NCBI GenBank assembly: GCA_017466455.1
Contig: JAFTUD010000002.1
Location: forward strand, 124,001 to 188,000
Source: Clostridia bacterium
Lineage (GTDB): Bacteria > Bacillota_A > Clostridia > Oscillospirales > CAG-272
Direction of reading: 5' to 3'
DNA: 64,000 bases
Part shown: positions 1 to 9,086 of the stretch, in pieces
Layout of the letters: the number at the start of each line of letters is the position of its first letter
Position numbering within the stretch: the stretch's first letter is position 1
Notes under the pieces: model-generated
Databases searched by the model: none
Told to the model about the DNA's origin: nothing
What the model saw: the letters and a program-made list of their open reading frames with translations, nothing else
Translations under genes and position numbers: made by a program

Positions 1-1154
1 TAAATTTCGCGAGTGAACATAAGGTCACGAGTACCTGCCTCGGGATCGTTAGGATTGTTAGATACAGGGAAATATTCCACCTTGTCTGCATCATAGTTAG
101 TTATAACAACCTTGATAGGGTCAGTTACACAAATTCTACGAGGGGCGCTCATATTAAGCTCTTCTCTAATGCAATGCTCCAAAAGCTCAATATCAACAAT
201 GCTATACGCCTTTGCAACGCCTGCCCTGCTTACGAAATCAAAAATTGATGCAGGAGTAAATCCGCGTCTTCTAAGTCCGCAAAGTGTTGGCATTCTCGGG
301 TCGTCCCAGCCATCAACCATATTGTTTTCAACAAGATAACGAAGGTATCTCTTGCTCATTACGGTATATGTTACATTAAGTCTTGCAAATTCCCTTTGCT
401 TAGGCTTCTTTTCAAATCCGATATTGTCAACAACCCATTCATAGAGTGGTCTGTGATTTTCAAACTCCAATGAGCAAAGCGAGTGCGTAATTCCCTCAAG
501 TGCATCTTGAATTGGGTGAGCGTAATCGTACAATGGATAAATGCACCATTTATCGCCCTGACGGTGGTGATGCGCTCTTAAAATTCTATAAATTGCAGGG
601 TCACGCATATTCATATTAGGCGACGCCATGTCAATTTTTGCTCTAAGAGTCTTTGAGCCATCGGGGAATTCTCCGTTCTTCATTCTCTCAAACAAATCAA
701 GGTTTTCCTCAATGCTTCTATCTCTATAAGGGCTATTTTTACCTGGCTCGGTAAGTGTTCCTCTATATTCCTTTAGCTGATCAGCCGAAAGGTCACAAAC
801 ATATGCCTTACCGTCCTTGATGAGCTTTATTGCGAACTCATAGCACTTATCAAAATAATCAGAGCCATAGAAAATGCCACCCTCGGGCTCAGCTCCAAGC
901 CATTTAAGATCTTCATAAATGCTATCAACGTATTCAGTGTCTTCCTTTGACGGATTTGTGTCATCATATCTAAGATTAAATAGTCCACCATACTTTTTCG
1001 CAGTTTGATAGTTAATCCAAATAGCCTTTGCGCTACCGATATGAAGATATCCGTTTGGCTCGGGCGGAAAACGGGTATGAATTCGGTCAGCAAAGCCGGC
1101 TGAAATATCCTCATCAATAATATCGTGTATAAAATTTGAACTCATTTCTTCCAT
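1..1154 (-). CDS. glnS: Glutaminyl-tRNA synthetase, C-terminal part cut by window edge
   Basis: Class I aminoacyl-tRNA synthetase that charges tRNA-Gln with glutamine in the cytoplasm. The frame opens with [20 protein letters not shown] and then carries the GlnRS signature [17 protein letters not shown], which contains the HIGH ATP-binding motif (HIGS). The frame stays open to base 1, so about 384 codons are present and the anticodon-binding C-terminus lies outside. The ATG at 1154 is preceded by GAGG in the 10-bp gap after gltX, so the two genes are almost certainly one transcript. Many Bacillota lack GlnRS and use the Gln-tRNA amidotransferase route; its presence here next to gltX suggests a discriminating GluRS, which is inference. 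Confidence 0.95.
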   Translation of the reverse strand, partial: MEEMSSNFIHDIIDEDISAGFADRIHTRFPPEPNGYLHIGSAKAIWINYQTAKKYGGLFNLRYDDTNPSKEDTEYVDSIYEDLKWLGAEPEGGIFYGSDYFDKCYEFAIKLIKDGKAYVCDLSADQLKEYRGTLTEPGKNSPYRDRSIEENLDLFERMKNGEFPDGSKTLRAKIDMASPNMNMRDPAIYRILRAHHHRQGDKWCIYPLYDYAHPIQDALEGITHSLCSLEFENHRPLYEWVVDNIGFEKKPKQREFARLNVTYTVMSKRYLRYLVENNMVDGWDDPRMPTLCGLRRRGFTPASIFDFVSRAGVAKAYSIVDIELLEHCIREELNMSAPRRICVTDPIKVVITNYDADKVEYFPVSNNPNDPEAGTRDLMFTREI

Positions 1155-1164
1155 AATAAACCTC

Positions 1165-2850
1165 TTAAAGCGAACTAATCATATCGTTTATTCTTTTAAT
1201 TACTCTATCGTATCCCAAAATTTGCATAACAGTATACATGTCGGGAGAGTTTTCCTTGCCTGTTACTGCAATTCTGATAAACATACTTATGTCAGAGACA
1301 TTTCCCTTATAAATTTCGGGGTTTTCTTTATATGCCCTCATATCCGAAGCAAATCCAAGCATATCGGCAATATCCTTGATTTTTTCAAACCAAGCGCCCG
1401 AATCATCGGATACATCAAATGTCTTTGCAAACTCGGTAAGCGTAGCCTTTATATCACGCTTTTCAAATTTTTCGGGATATTGACTTTGAATTTTAAAGAG
1501 ATCGTCAAAGAAAAAGTCAACATATCCGCGAACATCCTTCCAAACGCAAAGGTCCTTTCTTGGCTTTTTACCGCCTCTACCGATAGCGAATATAGACTTT
1601 GTATATTCGGGCGATGCAGTAAGCTGAGCATAAAGCTCCTTGTCAAATTCTCTTGCCCACTCACACGAAAGCTCATAAACCTTATCAGCGCTCATTCTTG
1701 AAATTACATTCTTTGAAACATCGTTCAATTTAGCAAAATCAAATAGACAGCCCGAAATTGACATTTTCTTAATGTTGAATGGAAACTCGGTATACGGCTT
1801 GTCCGCATTTTGCATGTGCCACTCCTCGTAGTTGGAATTAAGAAGCGTCATAACATACTCACAAACAGCCTCGGGGCAATATCCCATAGATGTATAATCA
1901 TCCATATTAGCGCCCATATCACGCTTTGAAAGCTTTTTCTTATTTCCGTTCTCATCAATTCTCATAATTTGAGCAATGTGCATATACTTTGGAAGCTTAA
2001 ATCCAAGATATGAGAAAAGCTGAATGTGCTTTGCAAGGCTTGGTAGCCACTCTTCTCCACGAATTACATGAGTTGTTCCCATAAGGTGGTCATCAACCGC
2101 ATGCGCAAAGTGGTAGGTTGGAATACCGTCTGATTTGAGAAGAACAAAATCCTCATCATTTTCGGGTATTTCTATCGTTCCCTTTACAAGGTCCGTAAAT
2201 TTAATTTTCTTTTCAGGGTCACCGTTTGAAAGAATTCTCAAAACAAACAAATGTCCCGCATCTAAATGCTCCTTAACGCTCTCTATTGTAAAATTGCGCC
2301 TTGCAAGCATTTCGGCACGCCTCGCCTCAGCCTCAGCAAGCCAGTCGGTGTTTTTTATTTCTTCCTTCTTGTTTACCGCATGAAGCTCATCAAGCTCCTC
2401 CTCGGTAGTAAAGCAAGGATACGCCTTGCCCTCACGCACAAGCTGCTTTGCATATGCTTGATATATCGGTCCACGAAGACTTTGCTTATACGGTCCATAT
2501 GAACCGCGGTCGCAAATTTTTCCGTTTTCATCAAGAATTGCGCCCTCATCAAAGTTTATTCCATATTTTGCAAGAGTCTTTATAAGTCCTTCTGCTGCAC
2601 CCTCAACCTCGCGCTTAGCGTCGGTGTCCTCAATACGAAGATAAAACACTCCGCCTGATTGGTGTGCTAATCTTTCTCCAACGGTTGATGGAAAAAGTCC
2701 GCCAAAGTGAACAAATCCTGTTGGGCTTGGTGCAAATCTTGTTACCTTAGCACCCTCGGGAAGTTGACGCGGTGGATATTTTGCCTCAATATCCTCAGGA
2801 AGATCGGTTATGTGAGGAAAAAGTAAGTCAGCAAGATAGTTGTAATCCAT
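1165..2850 (-). CDS. gltX: Glutamyl-tRNA synthetase
   Basis: Charges tRNA-Glu with glutamate. The 561-residue protein has [14 protein letters not shown] at about residues 38-51, the HIGH motif with Phe in the second position (HFGG), and KLSKR at about 306-310 as the KMSKS-type ATP loop. The catalytic Rossmann core is followed by an all-helical anticodon-binding half. I take the start at 2850 (MDYNYLADL) because GAGG sits 6-7 bases upstream; an in-frame ATG four codons earlier overlaps that ribosome site. First gene of a gltX-glnS operon, with 10 bp to glnS. The Ile-to-Phe change in HIGH is unusual but the surrounding motif is intact. Confidence 0.96.
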   Translation of the reverse strand: MDYNYLADLLFPHITDLPEDIEAKYPPRQLPEGAKVTRFAPSPTGFVHFGGLFPSTVGERLAHQSGGVFYLRIEDTDAKREVEGAAEGLIKTLAKYGINFDEGAILDENGKICDRGSYGPYKQSLRGPIYQAYAKQLVREGKAYPCFTTEEELDELHAVNKKEEIKNTDWLAEAEARRAEMLARRNFTIESVKEHLDAGHLFVLRILSNGDPEKKIKFTDLVKGTIEIPENDEDFVLLKSDGIPTYHFAHAVDDHLMGTTHVIRGEEWLPSLAKHIQLFSYLGFKLPKYMHIAQIMRIDENGNKKKLSKRDMGANMDDYTSMGYCPEAVCEYVMTLLNSNYEEWHMQNADKPYTEFPFNIKKMSISGCLFDFAKLNDVSKNVISRMSADKVYELSCEWAREFDKELYAQLTASPEYTKSIFAIGRGGKKPRKDLCVWKDVRGYVDFFFDDLFKIQSQYPEKFEKRDIKATLTEFAKTFDVSDDSGAWFEKIKDIADMLGFASDMRAYKENPEIYKGNVSDISMFIRIAVTGKENSPDMYTVMQILGYDRVIKRINDMISSL

Positions 2851-2885
2851 TTTATACCTCATAAAAATATATTATAATCTAATAA

Positions 2886-2914
2886 ATTATAACACGGAAA
2901 AAATGAATTGTCCA
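2886..2914 (-). promoter_or_regulatory. Promoter of gltX-glnS
   Basis: On the minus strand TGGACA (2909-2914), a 17-bp spacer and TATAAT (2886-2891), about 36 bp upstream of the gltX start. It matches the vegetative sigma consensus with one -35 mismatch. Confidence 0.7.
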
Positions 2915-3002
2915 TATATATTTGTAAAATTTTTACCTTAAAAGCGAACTTTTTCACCGATTTTTCGCATTTATTTTTAATTTGTGTCAAAAAACAGTAA
3001 AA

Positions 3003-3026
3003 CGAGTGCCGAAAAATCAGCACTCG
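3003..3026 (-). terminator. Terminator of XRE gene A (repeat-family hairpin)
   Basis: Stem CGAGTGC/GCACTCG with a 10-base loop, followed on the minus strand by TTTTACTGTTTTTT. Near-identical hairpins follow the neighbouring XRE genes (5486, 6776) and a relative follows the LytTR operon (8101). The 16 bp beyond the stem on the gene side (ending TTTTAGGAGGTAT on the plus strand) is also shared with the 8101 copy. Confidence 0.88.
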
Positions 3027-3039
3027 CTTTTAGGAGGTA

Positions 3040-4128
3040 TCAACTCAAAGATTTTATAATTTCTTTGAATTCTTTTGTTTCTCTTATACTTGAAAAGTCC
3101 TTTTCTTGTAGCCATTTATCCCTCATTCTTATTCTTAGTGGGCGTGGGTCGTTTGTTTCATAGTTGCTCTTAGTCCAACTCTTTTTACCAAGCAAAAGAC
3201 TTTCATATTCTCCGTGGTCATTTGTATCAAACAACAAAGCATGCTTGGCAGCTATTTTCAAATGCTCAATTGCCTTTTCTTTATTTCCTAACCTTGCGTA
3301 TTTTTCTGCAATACAGCAATGGTCATTAGCATTTCCATAGCAATCATCAGGTGGAACTCCATCATACACAACATTATCAAGCTGGATTTGCTTTTCGTAA
3401 AGCTTCAAAAGCTCTTCATCACTTATGCCCTTTACACCGGTCATTTTATTTATTCCGCCACTTAGAATTTCATAGCCTGCAATTATTTGATTTCTTGCGT
3501 GTTCTAATTTCTCACCATCTTCTAATGCCCAATAAATGTTGAACTCTCGACAATGCTCCCAAGAAGGTAGTGTTTCATATATTCTTCTGCCTTCCTTTTT
3601 TCTGCCCTGCTCGCAATGGTTAAAGGCTAAGCGTATAGTTGCTTCAAGCCTTATATCTTGGTCGGTGCAATATTTCATAATGCGTTCACCCAATTCGGTG
3701 ATTTCAGCATCATATTTTTGCATATTTTCTTTCCATTCACTAATTCCACCATCGCTGTCGCCCGATATGAACAGTGCATCCATTAGCTTGTTAAGCAATT
3801 CATAGTTGTTGGGAAACTCTTTTACTCCCTCTCGTGCTATGCGAATGCACTCATATACATCACCACGACTAATAGCAAGCTTGTAGTCAGAAAGATATTT
3901 ATCAACCTTATTTCTTACTAACATTTCATCTGTTCCCATCAGCTTATCAACCGTAGTGTTGAAAAAGTCAGCAATAACAGGAAGCATTTCAATATCGGGA
4001 TAGCTCGAATCTGTTTCCCAACGGGAAATTGTTTGACAAGAAACATTAAATATTTCTGCGAGCTGCTCTTGCGTAATATCTCTTTCTCTGCGTAATCTCT
4101 TTATATTTTCGCCTATGCTTAATCTCAT
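3040..4128 (-). CDS. XRE-family regulator with helical-repeat C-terminus (paralog A)
   Basis: A 362-residue cytoplasmic regulator. Residues ~5-60 form an XRE/Cro-type helix-turn-helix (ITQEQLAEIFNVSCQTISRW, then YPDIEMLPVIADFF and the family ending VDKLMG). The remaining ~290 residues are alpha-helical with TPR-like spacing, including a cluster of repeats near CCIAEKYARLGNKEKAIEHL. The layout resembles RRNPP-type intracellular sensors (Rgg/PlcR/NprR), but no ligand or peptide gene is identified. Start ATG 4128 has AAGGAG at the right distance. First of four tandem minus-strand paralogs; its promoter carries a 22-bp palindrome, consistent with autoregulation (inference). Confidence 0.85.
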   Translation of the reverse strand: MRLSIGENIKRLRRERDITQEQLAEIFNVSCQTISRWETDSSYPDIEMLPVIADFFNTTVDKLMGTDEMLVRNKVDKYLSDYKLAISRGDVYECIRIAREGVKEFPNNYELLNKLMDALFISGDSDGGISEWKENMQKYDAEITELGERIMKYCTDQDIRLEATIRLAFNHCEQGRKKEGRRIYETLPSWEHCREFNIYWALEDGEKLEHARNQIIAGYEILSGGINKMTGVKGISDEELLKLYEKQIQLDNVVYDGVPPDDCYGNANDHCCIAEKYARLGNKEKAIEHLKIAAKHALLFDTNDHGEYESLLLGKKSWTKSNYETNDPRPLRIRMRDKWLQEKDFSSIRETKEFKEIIKSLS

Positions 4129-4149
4129 AAAATTCTCCTTGTGAAAAAA

Positions 4150-4204
4150 TTGTATTCAGATCTGTTTACAATTTGATTATAGCAGAGATTTTATGGCAAT
4201 GCAA
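4150..4204 (-). promoter_or_regulatory. Promoter and palindromic operator of XRE gene A
   Basis: Minus-strand TTGCAT (4199-4204), 17-bp spacer, TATAAT (4176-4181), then after 4 bp a 22-bp inverted repeat (4150-4171) with half-sites TTGTAAACAGA and TCTGAATACAA; only the two inner AA pairs mismatch. It covers the expected transcription start, the classic site for autorepression. Confidence 0.7.
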
Positions 4205-4251
4205 CAACACATAACGAGAGTTTTTTTCAACTATTGCGTGAATTACAGAAT

Positions 4252-4275
4252 TGATTGCCGAAAAATCAGCACTCG
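4252..4275 (-). terminator. Decayed terminator copy after XRE gene B
   Basis: The right arm (AATCAGCACTCG) and loop of the repeat-family terminator are intact, but the left arm reads ATTGC instead of GAGTGC, so only about three pairs remain. It sits just past the stop of gene B exactly where the sister copies sit, so I read it as a degenerate copy. Confidence 0.45.
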
Positions 4276-4283
4276 CTATTCGT

Positions 4284-5351
4284 TTATTTATCAAATTTAT
4301 TAAGGATCTCCTGTATTTTTTCTTCCTTGCGAAGTTTTGCAATTGACCAGTGATTTGATGTTCTCCAATGGTTGATATAATATGCTAAAATGTTTTCCGT
4401 CTTATAAGGAACTAAAACACCTTTTCTTAATACATCATCCATTTTAATCATTTCTGTTTCAGCCTTGGCAGACAATAATAGTTTATCTAAAAATCTTGCT
4501 ATATCGTCTATTTCTCCACCGTGTGCCGACATCAGTATTAAAAACTGCTCTATAAGTGATTTTTCAAACACTAACAAAAAGCTTTCGTTTGATTTTTTGC
4601 GTGCTTCGGTAAATGAGTCAATTATCTTTTCACATTTTGACACCTTTTCCTGTTTGGACAAAGATTTGTCATACCAATACATTCTTGCGCACTTCATAGC
4701 TGCAAATTCCATATAACGATATATGTTCATTTTGTTCCAATAATGATATTCGTTTGTGTCCTTTGTAAATAACTGTTCTATTTTTTGGTATGCATCTTGT
4801 GTTAAATTTGGAAACTCTGATTGATAGAAAGCTATTGCTTCATCAATTTTGCCTTGAGCCTTTAAAAGCTTTGCTTGCATATTTTTAGCATCCAAAACTA
4901 TTTTAGCATCGTTACATCCCTCTAATATTCGATTACAAATTCCTGTAAATTCTTCAAGGTGTTCTAAATATGCTTCATCCTTGACATCGGCACAATCTAC
5001 AATATCCCACATATAAATATTCATTATTCTGTAATCATTGGGGTATTTTTTATATGCTTCTGCTATAAATTTTTTTGTATCTTGATAGCTTCTTGACAAA
5101 CGGTGATATTCCTTTATTGTATCTAAAATATCTTGTTCGATTTTTTCTTTATTGTAGCCCATTAAATCATCCACCGATACATCAAAATAATGTGCCAAAG
5201 GAAAAATCAAGGTTATATCTGGGTATGTTTCCCCTCTTTCCCATTTACTAACTGCAGCTACAGAAACATTAAGCACCTCTGCCAATTTTTCTTGCGTTAT
5301 ATCTTTTTCCTTGCGTAACTTTTTTATATTTTCACCAATAGAAATATTCAT
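4284..5351 (-). CDS. XRE-family regulator with helical-repeat C-terminus (paralog B)
   Basis: A 355-residue paralog of the neighbouring genes. HTH at residues ~5-60 (ITQEKLAEVLNVSVAAVSKW, YPDITLIFPLAHYF, VDDLMGY). The C-terminal ~290 residues are helical with repeat-like aromatic and Ala/Leu spacing and no transmembrane segment or catalytic motif that I recognise. Recognition-helix residues (AAVSKWERG) differ from paralog A (QTISRWETD), which fits a different operator. Start ATG 5351 follows AAGGAG. Its terminator is degraded and its promoter region is less regular than those of the sisters. Target genes unknown. Confidence 0.85.
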   Translation of the reverse strand: MNISIGENIKKLRKEKDITQEKLAEVLNVSVAAVSKWERGETYPDITLIFPLAHYFDVSVDDLMGYNKEKIEQDILDTIKEYHRLSRSYQDTKKFIAEAYKKYPNDYRIMNIYMWDIVDCADVKDEAYLEHLEEFTGICNRILEGCNDAKIVLDAKNMQAKLLKAQGKIDEAIAFYQSEFPNLTQDAYQKIEQLFTKDTNEYHYWNKMNIYRYMEFAAMKCARMYWYDKSLSKQEKVSKCEKIIDSFTEARKKSNESFLLVFEKSLIEQFLILMSAHGGEIDDIARFLDKLLLSAKAETEMIKMDDVLRKGVLVPYKTENILAYYINHWRTSNHWSIAKLRKEEKIQEILNKFDK

Positions 5352-5376
5352 AATTCAAGCTCCTTTTTGTATTGAA

Positions 5377-5416
5377 TTAGCGCTAACTCTATACTTATGC
5401 TAACACAAAAAGTATA
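5377..5416 (-). promoter_or_regulatory. Putative operator/promoter of XRE gene B
   Basis: A perfect 10-bp palindrome TTAGCGCTAA (5377-5386) plus a second GTTAGC copy 17 bp away (5399-5404), lying downstream of a possible minus-strand -10 TATACT (5411-5416). No convincing -35 box. The arrangement is similar to, but looser than, the other paralogs. Confidence 0.45.
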
Positions 5417-5485
5417 ATTTGTACAGATAATGTTAAGAAAATTATATTTAACTACAAGTTGAATTTTTAGAGTCTAACGATAAGA

Positions 5486-5508
5486 CGAGTGCCGAAAATC
5501 AGCACTCG
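5486..5508 (-). terminator. Terminator of XRE gene C (repeat-family hairpin)
   Basis: Stem CGAGTGC/GCACTCG, 9-base loop, differing from the 3003 copy by one base in the loop; a short, interrupted T-tract (TCTTAT) follows on the minus strand. Confidence 0.8.
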
Positions 5509-5517
5509 CCATTTGTT

Positions 5518-6633
5518 TTATAGAAAATCGCAATATTGATTAACTTTTGAAACTAATGCCTTAAACCTTTCTGTTTCTCTTATTGGATTTAACCACTCCC
5601 AACCTTCTGAATTGTTTAGAATATTACTTATAGTCTGCATATTCATTTTTCTATAGTCATCATCTACTGTTATCGTTATTAAATCAAGAGATGGGCAGTT
5701 ATATTTCAGCACAGTTCCATTTGGAAGATTCCAAATTTTAATATACAAATCAACAGCTTTTTCAAGTGCTATAAAGCCCTCTACTGTTTCGCCTGAGCCA
5801 ACCAGTCCGCCTGCTAATCTTAAATACCCCATAGCTCTTTCTTGTAGCCAACCATCTATTTCCTCGTTTGGATTGCTCATTACTTCTATAATTTTAAGAA
5901 TAATTTTTTGACCATCTGCACGAGATTTTGCATTTTTGTATGTCTTGGCATCTCTTTTACAAAAATCTCTATCAAAAATATCTTCTAATTCGTGTATTAT
6001 ATTCCATTGAATTTGCTCGTTATATTTTTCAATCTCATCGCGATAATTGTACCGTGATGTCAAAATACTTGGCAAAGAGGTATAAAAGCTATCACTTACA
6101 TATTTTGTCCAATTTTCAAGCTTATCCTCATCCTCTACTCTAATCATTATTCTTAAGCATCCAATGCGAAAATTTCCATCGAATGATTTATCATTTTCAA
6201 TGACAAATGCCGAGTGTTTTCTTAATTCCTCAATATTTTTCTTGGCACATTCATAACCCATTCTATGATACAAGCTACATAGCTTCCACTGGAAAAACAC
6301 ATCTTTTGGAAAGCTTTTGATTGCTTCTTTAAGAGTTTTTTCGAACCTTTTGAAATCCTCGTTGCTATATATGTTTTCCTGTTCTTTGATTGTTTTCAAA
6401 TATTCCTGTCGTTTATATTCTATGGTTGTTTCATCTGCACCAAAAAGCACATCAGTAGTTACGCCAAAATAATTAGCAATCAACGGAATAAGTTCAACAT
6501 CAGGATATGCAAGGTCATTTTCCCATCTGCTGACAGATTGATAGGTTACGTTCAAAACCTTTGCTAATTCCTCTTGCGTGATATTTTTTTCTTTTCTTAA
6601 TCTTTTTATTGTTTGTGATATAGGTAATCTCAT
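5518..6633 (-). CDS. XRE-family regulator with helical-repeat C-terminus (paralog C)
   Basis: A 371-residue paralog. N-terminal HTH (ITQEELAKVLNVTYQSVSRW, YPDVELIPLIANYFGV, TTDVLFG) followed by a ~300-residue helical region with an early charged stretch (KRQEYLKTIKEQENIYSNED). ATG 6633 has GAGGTG about 6 bases upstream. Separate transcription unit: own consensus promoter with palindrome upstream and own terminator downstream. Function beyond DNA-binding is not visible from sequence; ligand-responsive regulation is inference from the architecture. Confidence 0.85.
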   Translation of the reverse strand: MRLPISQTIKRLRKEKNITQEELAKVLNVTYQSVSRWENDLAYPDVELIPLIANYFGVTTDVLFGADETTIEYKRQEYLKTIKEQENIYSNEDFKRFEKTLKEAIKSFPKDVFFQWKLCSLYHRMGYECAKKNIEELRKHSAFVIENDKSFDGNFRIGCLRIMIRVEDEDKLENWTKYVSDSFYTSLPSILTSRYNYRDEIEKYNEQIQWNIIHELEDIFDRDFCKRDAKTYKNAKSRADGQKIILKIIEVMSNPNEEIDGWLQERAMGYLRLAGGLVGSGETVEGFIALEKAVDLYIKIWNLPNGTVLKYNCPSLDLITITVDDDYRKMNMQTISNILNNSEGWEWLNPIRETERFKALVSKVNQYCDFL

Positions 6634-6652
6634 ATTTTCACCTCGTTATTAA

Positions 6653-6705
6653 ATTCAAAGTGCACCTTGTATCCTTATTGTAATGCAAAAATTCCTATAT
6701 TTCAA
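6653..6705 (-). promoter_or_regulatory. Promoter and palindromic operator of XRE gene C
   Basis: Minus-strand TTGAAA (6700-6705), 17-bp spacer, TACAAT (6677-6682), then 4 bp, then a 20-bp inverted repeat (6653-6672; half-sites ATACAAGGTG and CACTTTGAAT, two mismatched pairs). Same spacing as at paralog A but a different palindrome. Confidence 0.7.
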
Positions 6706-6775
6706 TAACTTATCACGCATAATGAGCTAAATTATTAAGTGAATTTTTCACTCATACCTCGCAAAAGCAGGAAAA

Positions 6776-6798
6776 CGAGTGCCGAAAATCAGCACTCG
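6776..6798 (-). terminator. Terminator of XRE gene D (repeat-family hairpin)
   Basis: Stem CGAGTGC/GCACTCG identical to the 5486 copy, followed by TTTTCC on the minus strand. Confidence 0.83.
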
Positions 6799-6804
6799 CT
6801 ATCT

Positions 6805-7974
6805 TTATTTTGTACATTGCTCTGTCCAAATTTTCCAACGATAGTCTTTAGAAATCTTTTCTTTAACCTCTTTATAATCGGGATTTGCCCACATTGGCCA
6901 ATCATTTGGCAAATTTTGAGCAAGGCTTCCACTTTCGCTAAAGGTTTCAGTTCTGCACTTTGTATTTCTTAACAGCATAGATGTATAATGTTTGCTTGGA
7001 TTCAATGCAAAAACATCATATTTTTTCGCCTGCTCCAATGCTTTATCAAGAGAAATAAATGCTTCTTCCTCATATCCTTTTTCATACTGTAGTCTTGATA
7101 AATAGAGATACAAATAGCATACCTCCCTATGATATATTCCTAAGAATCCATCCTCTGCTAACAATTCAAAATTAGAAATTGCTCCCTTAACCTTTTCAAT
7201 AGGCATATCAGTATAAAAATTCGATTTATTACTTACAAGGTCATAAATTATCTGCTCGGCAAACATATATGCAAGTTCAAGTAAGGAATCACCTAAATAT
7301 CCCGATTGCTGTTTTCCATCAGTTGACAAGGAAAGCATTATTTCTTTGCTGTAACGAATTTGTGGCAATGTGTTTGCTAAATTTATTGCTTTTTGATATT
7401 CTCCTGTATTTCTATAAAGCATAATCAAGTTATATATTGAATTTGCTTTTATTTCATTGTTTGAAGTGTTTAATATAAGAGTTTCAAACAATATTTTCGC
7501 TTCATTCCAATATTCATTTGTTTTTTCGGTATCAAAGCAATATACAATATTACCGTTTTTGTCATAGTCTTGCCACTCGGTGTGTCGTTGCCATCCTGTA
7601 TCGTTCAACACGCAAGCTAATTTGTGCATAATCCTTTCGTTTCCAGGAAACTCTGCCAAACCTGTGCGAAGCAATAAAATACACTCGTCAAGGTTTATAT
7701 CCTCACGAACATTTTGAGAAGAAAGAAGCTCTACTTTATTTAAAAGGTCATCTATCTTCTTTTCTCTTTCACCATAATATCCAAATAGCTCATCAATAGA
7801 CACTCCAAAGAAATTCGCTATTGACGGTAACAAATCAATATCTGGGTCTCCTGTACAATTTTCCCACCTTGAAATTGCCTGCGCAGTAATTCCTAAAGCG
7901 TTTGCTAATTCATCCTGTGTTATCTTATTTCGCTTTCTTAAAAGCTTTATTCTTTCACCGATTCTAATGTTCAT
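6805..7974 (-). CDS. XRE-family regulator with helical-repeat C-terminus (paralog D)
   Basis: A 389-residue paralog and the first gene of the tandem array in the direction of transcription. HTH at residues ~5-60 (ITQDELANALGITAQAISRW, DPDIDLLPSIANFFGV, IDELFGYYGERE), then helical repeats (for example EYQKAINLANTLPQIRY and LSRLQYEKGYEEEAFISLDKALEQA, the latter strongly TPR-like). Start ATG 7974 has GGAGG. Own promoter and terminator. Regulatory target unknown; the operator-like palindrome at its promoter suggests self-repression. Confidence 0.86.
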   Translation of the reverse strand: MNIRIGERIKLLRKRNKITQDELANALGITAQAISRWENCTGDPDIDLLPSIANFFGVSIDELFGYYGEREKKIDDLLNKVELLSSQNVREDINLDECILLLRTGLAEFPGNERIMHKLACVLNDTGWQRHTEWQDYDKNGNIVYCFDTEKTNEYWNEAKILFETLILNTSNNEIKANSIYNLIMLYRNTGEYQKAINLANTLPQIRYSKEIMLSLSTDGKQQSGYLGDSLLELAYMFAEQIIYDLVSNKSNFYTDMPIEKVKGAISNFELLAEDGFLGIYHREVCYLYLYLSRLQYEKGYEEEAFISLDKALEQAKKYDVFALNPSKHYTSMLLRNTKCRTETFSESGSLAQNLPNDWPMWANPDYKEVKEKISKDYRWKIWTEQCTK

Positions 7975-7996
7975 AGTGAACCTCCAAAAATTATTT

Positions 7997-8043
7997 TTGT
8001 AAGCTTACAATTACATTATAATCCGCCACAAACCAAAAATCAA
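7997..8043 (-). promoter_or_regulatory. Promoter and palindromic operator of XRE gene D
   Basis: Minus-strand TTGATT (8038-8043), 17-bp spacer, TATAAT (8015-8020), 4 bp, then the perfect 14-bp palindrome TTGTAAGCTTACAA (7997-8010). Confidence 0.78.
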
Positions 8044-8100
8044 TTATCAATTAGTTGTTTAAAAGTAAATGATTGCTTTACCAAATTAGTTAATTAAAAA

Positions 8101-8124
8101 CGAGTGCCGAAAAAACGGCACACG
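8101..8124 (-). terminator. Terminator after the LytTR/DUF3021 operon
   Basis: Stem GTGCCG/CGGCAC around a short A-rich loop, with TTTTTAATTAAC following on the minus strand. The outer arms (CGAGTGCC, CACACG) and the adjacent CTTTTAGGAGGTAT match the XRE terminator family at 3003, although it serves an unrelated operon 75 bp upstream. Confidence 0.8.
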
Positions 8125-8199
8125 CTTTTAGGAGGTATTGTAAAATCATTCAAATATTTTCTTCATATTTTTCAGTAAGTTTTTCAATAATAAAAGTTC

Positions 8200-8673
8200 T
8201 TAAAAACATGATTTTTTATGAATGACATACGAATAGACATAATAAATTATAAGTATTAAAACTGCAGAAAAGAAATACTCTATAAGATTAGGCAACTCAA
8301 ATTGAGTTAAAACAAATACAGAAAAATAAATCAAGGACAATTTAGAACTTTCAAAGACAATGTTCAGCAGCAGAACAATAAGCAATGCTAAAATCATGGA
8401 GCGTTCCTGTGACAAAAAAACGCAAAAACTTTTACTTTTTCCTTTCTTATATCTGCGATTTATTATGTTAATCTTATGCTTAAAGCTCACCATCAATAGT
8501 GGCACAAGTATGTTTATGAATATTAAAACAAAACATAATATTGTATTCCAAACCACGTTACCCATAATTAAATTCACAATGGTGCGCAGCATAAAATATG
8601 CACATCCGGCAAGGATTGAAGATATTGAAATAAGCAAAAGGTCTATGGTTAAATTTTCAAAAAAATTTCTCAT
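8200..8673 (-). CDS. Small polytopic membrane protein, third gene of LytTR operon
   Basis: A 157-residue protein with four predicted membrane helices (approx. residues 10-30, 40-62, 93-115, 130-150) and a basic cytoplasmic loop (KINIINRRYKKGKSKS). No family recognised. Lies 9 bp after the DUF3021-like gene and shares its transcript. Such small membrane genes beside LytTR regulators are often the regulator's membrane-bound inhibitor or its target, but nothing in the sequence shows which. No strong ribosome site; translation may be coupled. Confidence 0.7.
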   Translation of the reverse strand: MRNFFENLTIDLLLISISSILAGCAYFMLRTIVNLIMGNVVWNTILCFVLIFINILVPLLMVSFKHKINIINRRYKKGKSKSFCVFLSQERSMILALLIVLLLNIVFESSKLSLIYFSVFVLTQFELPNLIEYFFSAVLILIIYYVYSYVIHKKSCF

Positions 8674-8682
8674 ATTAAATTT

Positions 8683-9084
8683 CTATTCTTCATTTTCTTT
8701 TAGCTTTTCATTGATTTTTTCAAGACTTCGCTTTTGCAATTTAATTACGATTATTTGAGCAATAAGGTATAAAATAGAGATTACGACAACAGTCCATACA
8801 ATTCTCCATATTTTAAACTCCAAAATTCCAAATGCCATTGGTAAAAATATAGCTGATAATACCATAACTGAGCATTGCAAAACACCGTTTATTATTCCGT
8901 TGTGAGAAATTAACTTTAATCCAAAAAATATGTGATTTGATGTTGTTATGATAAAGCCCATTACAATTAACATTCTAAAAAAATCGATGTCAAATATTTG
9001 TGAATTTATGATAGAAGCAAACATAAATACTGTCGCCATTGCTCCTATTGAAATAAGAATCTCTTTTATATAAGTTTTCAGCAT
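8683..9084 (-). CDS. DUF3021-family membrane protein
   Basis: A 133-residue protein with four membrane helices and a charged, Lys/Glu-rich C-terminal tail (LQKRSLEKINEKLKENEE), matching the size, topology and gene context of DUF3021 proteins, which are typically encoded directly after a small LytTR regulator in Bacillota. Starts 2 bp after the LytTR gene with GGGGGTG upstream of ATG 9084. Likely inserted in the cytoplasmic membrane and functionally paired with the regulator (family knowledge; not shown by sequence). Confidence 0.75.
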   Translation of the reverse strand: MLKTYIKEILISIGAMATVFMFASIINSQIFDIDFFRMLIVMGFIITTSNHIFFGLKLISHNGIINGVLQCSVMVLSAIFLPMAFGILEFKIWRIVWTVVVISILYLIAQIIVIKLQKRSLEKINEKLKENEE

Positions 9085-9086
9085 AA

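Noticed and set aside
112..339. Plus-strand ORF of 75 codons at the window start
   Set aside because: It is antisense to glnS, whose motifs and frame are clear; no ribosome site or family.
1222..1701. 159-codon plus-strand ORF opposite gltX
   Set aside because: Antisense shadow of a conserved synthetase; no promoter or ribosome site.
3040..7974. Peptide-pheromone genes beside the XRE/TPR-like array (RRNPP quorum sensing)
   Set aside because: I found no short ORF with a ribosome site and signal sequence in the 110-230 bp gaps; RRNPP membership stays unproven.
8360..8758. 132-codon plus-strand ORF over the LytTR operon membrane genes
   Set aside because: Overlaps two well-supported minus-strand genes and has low-complexity Phe/Ser content typical of antisense to hydrophobic proteins.
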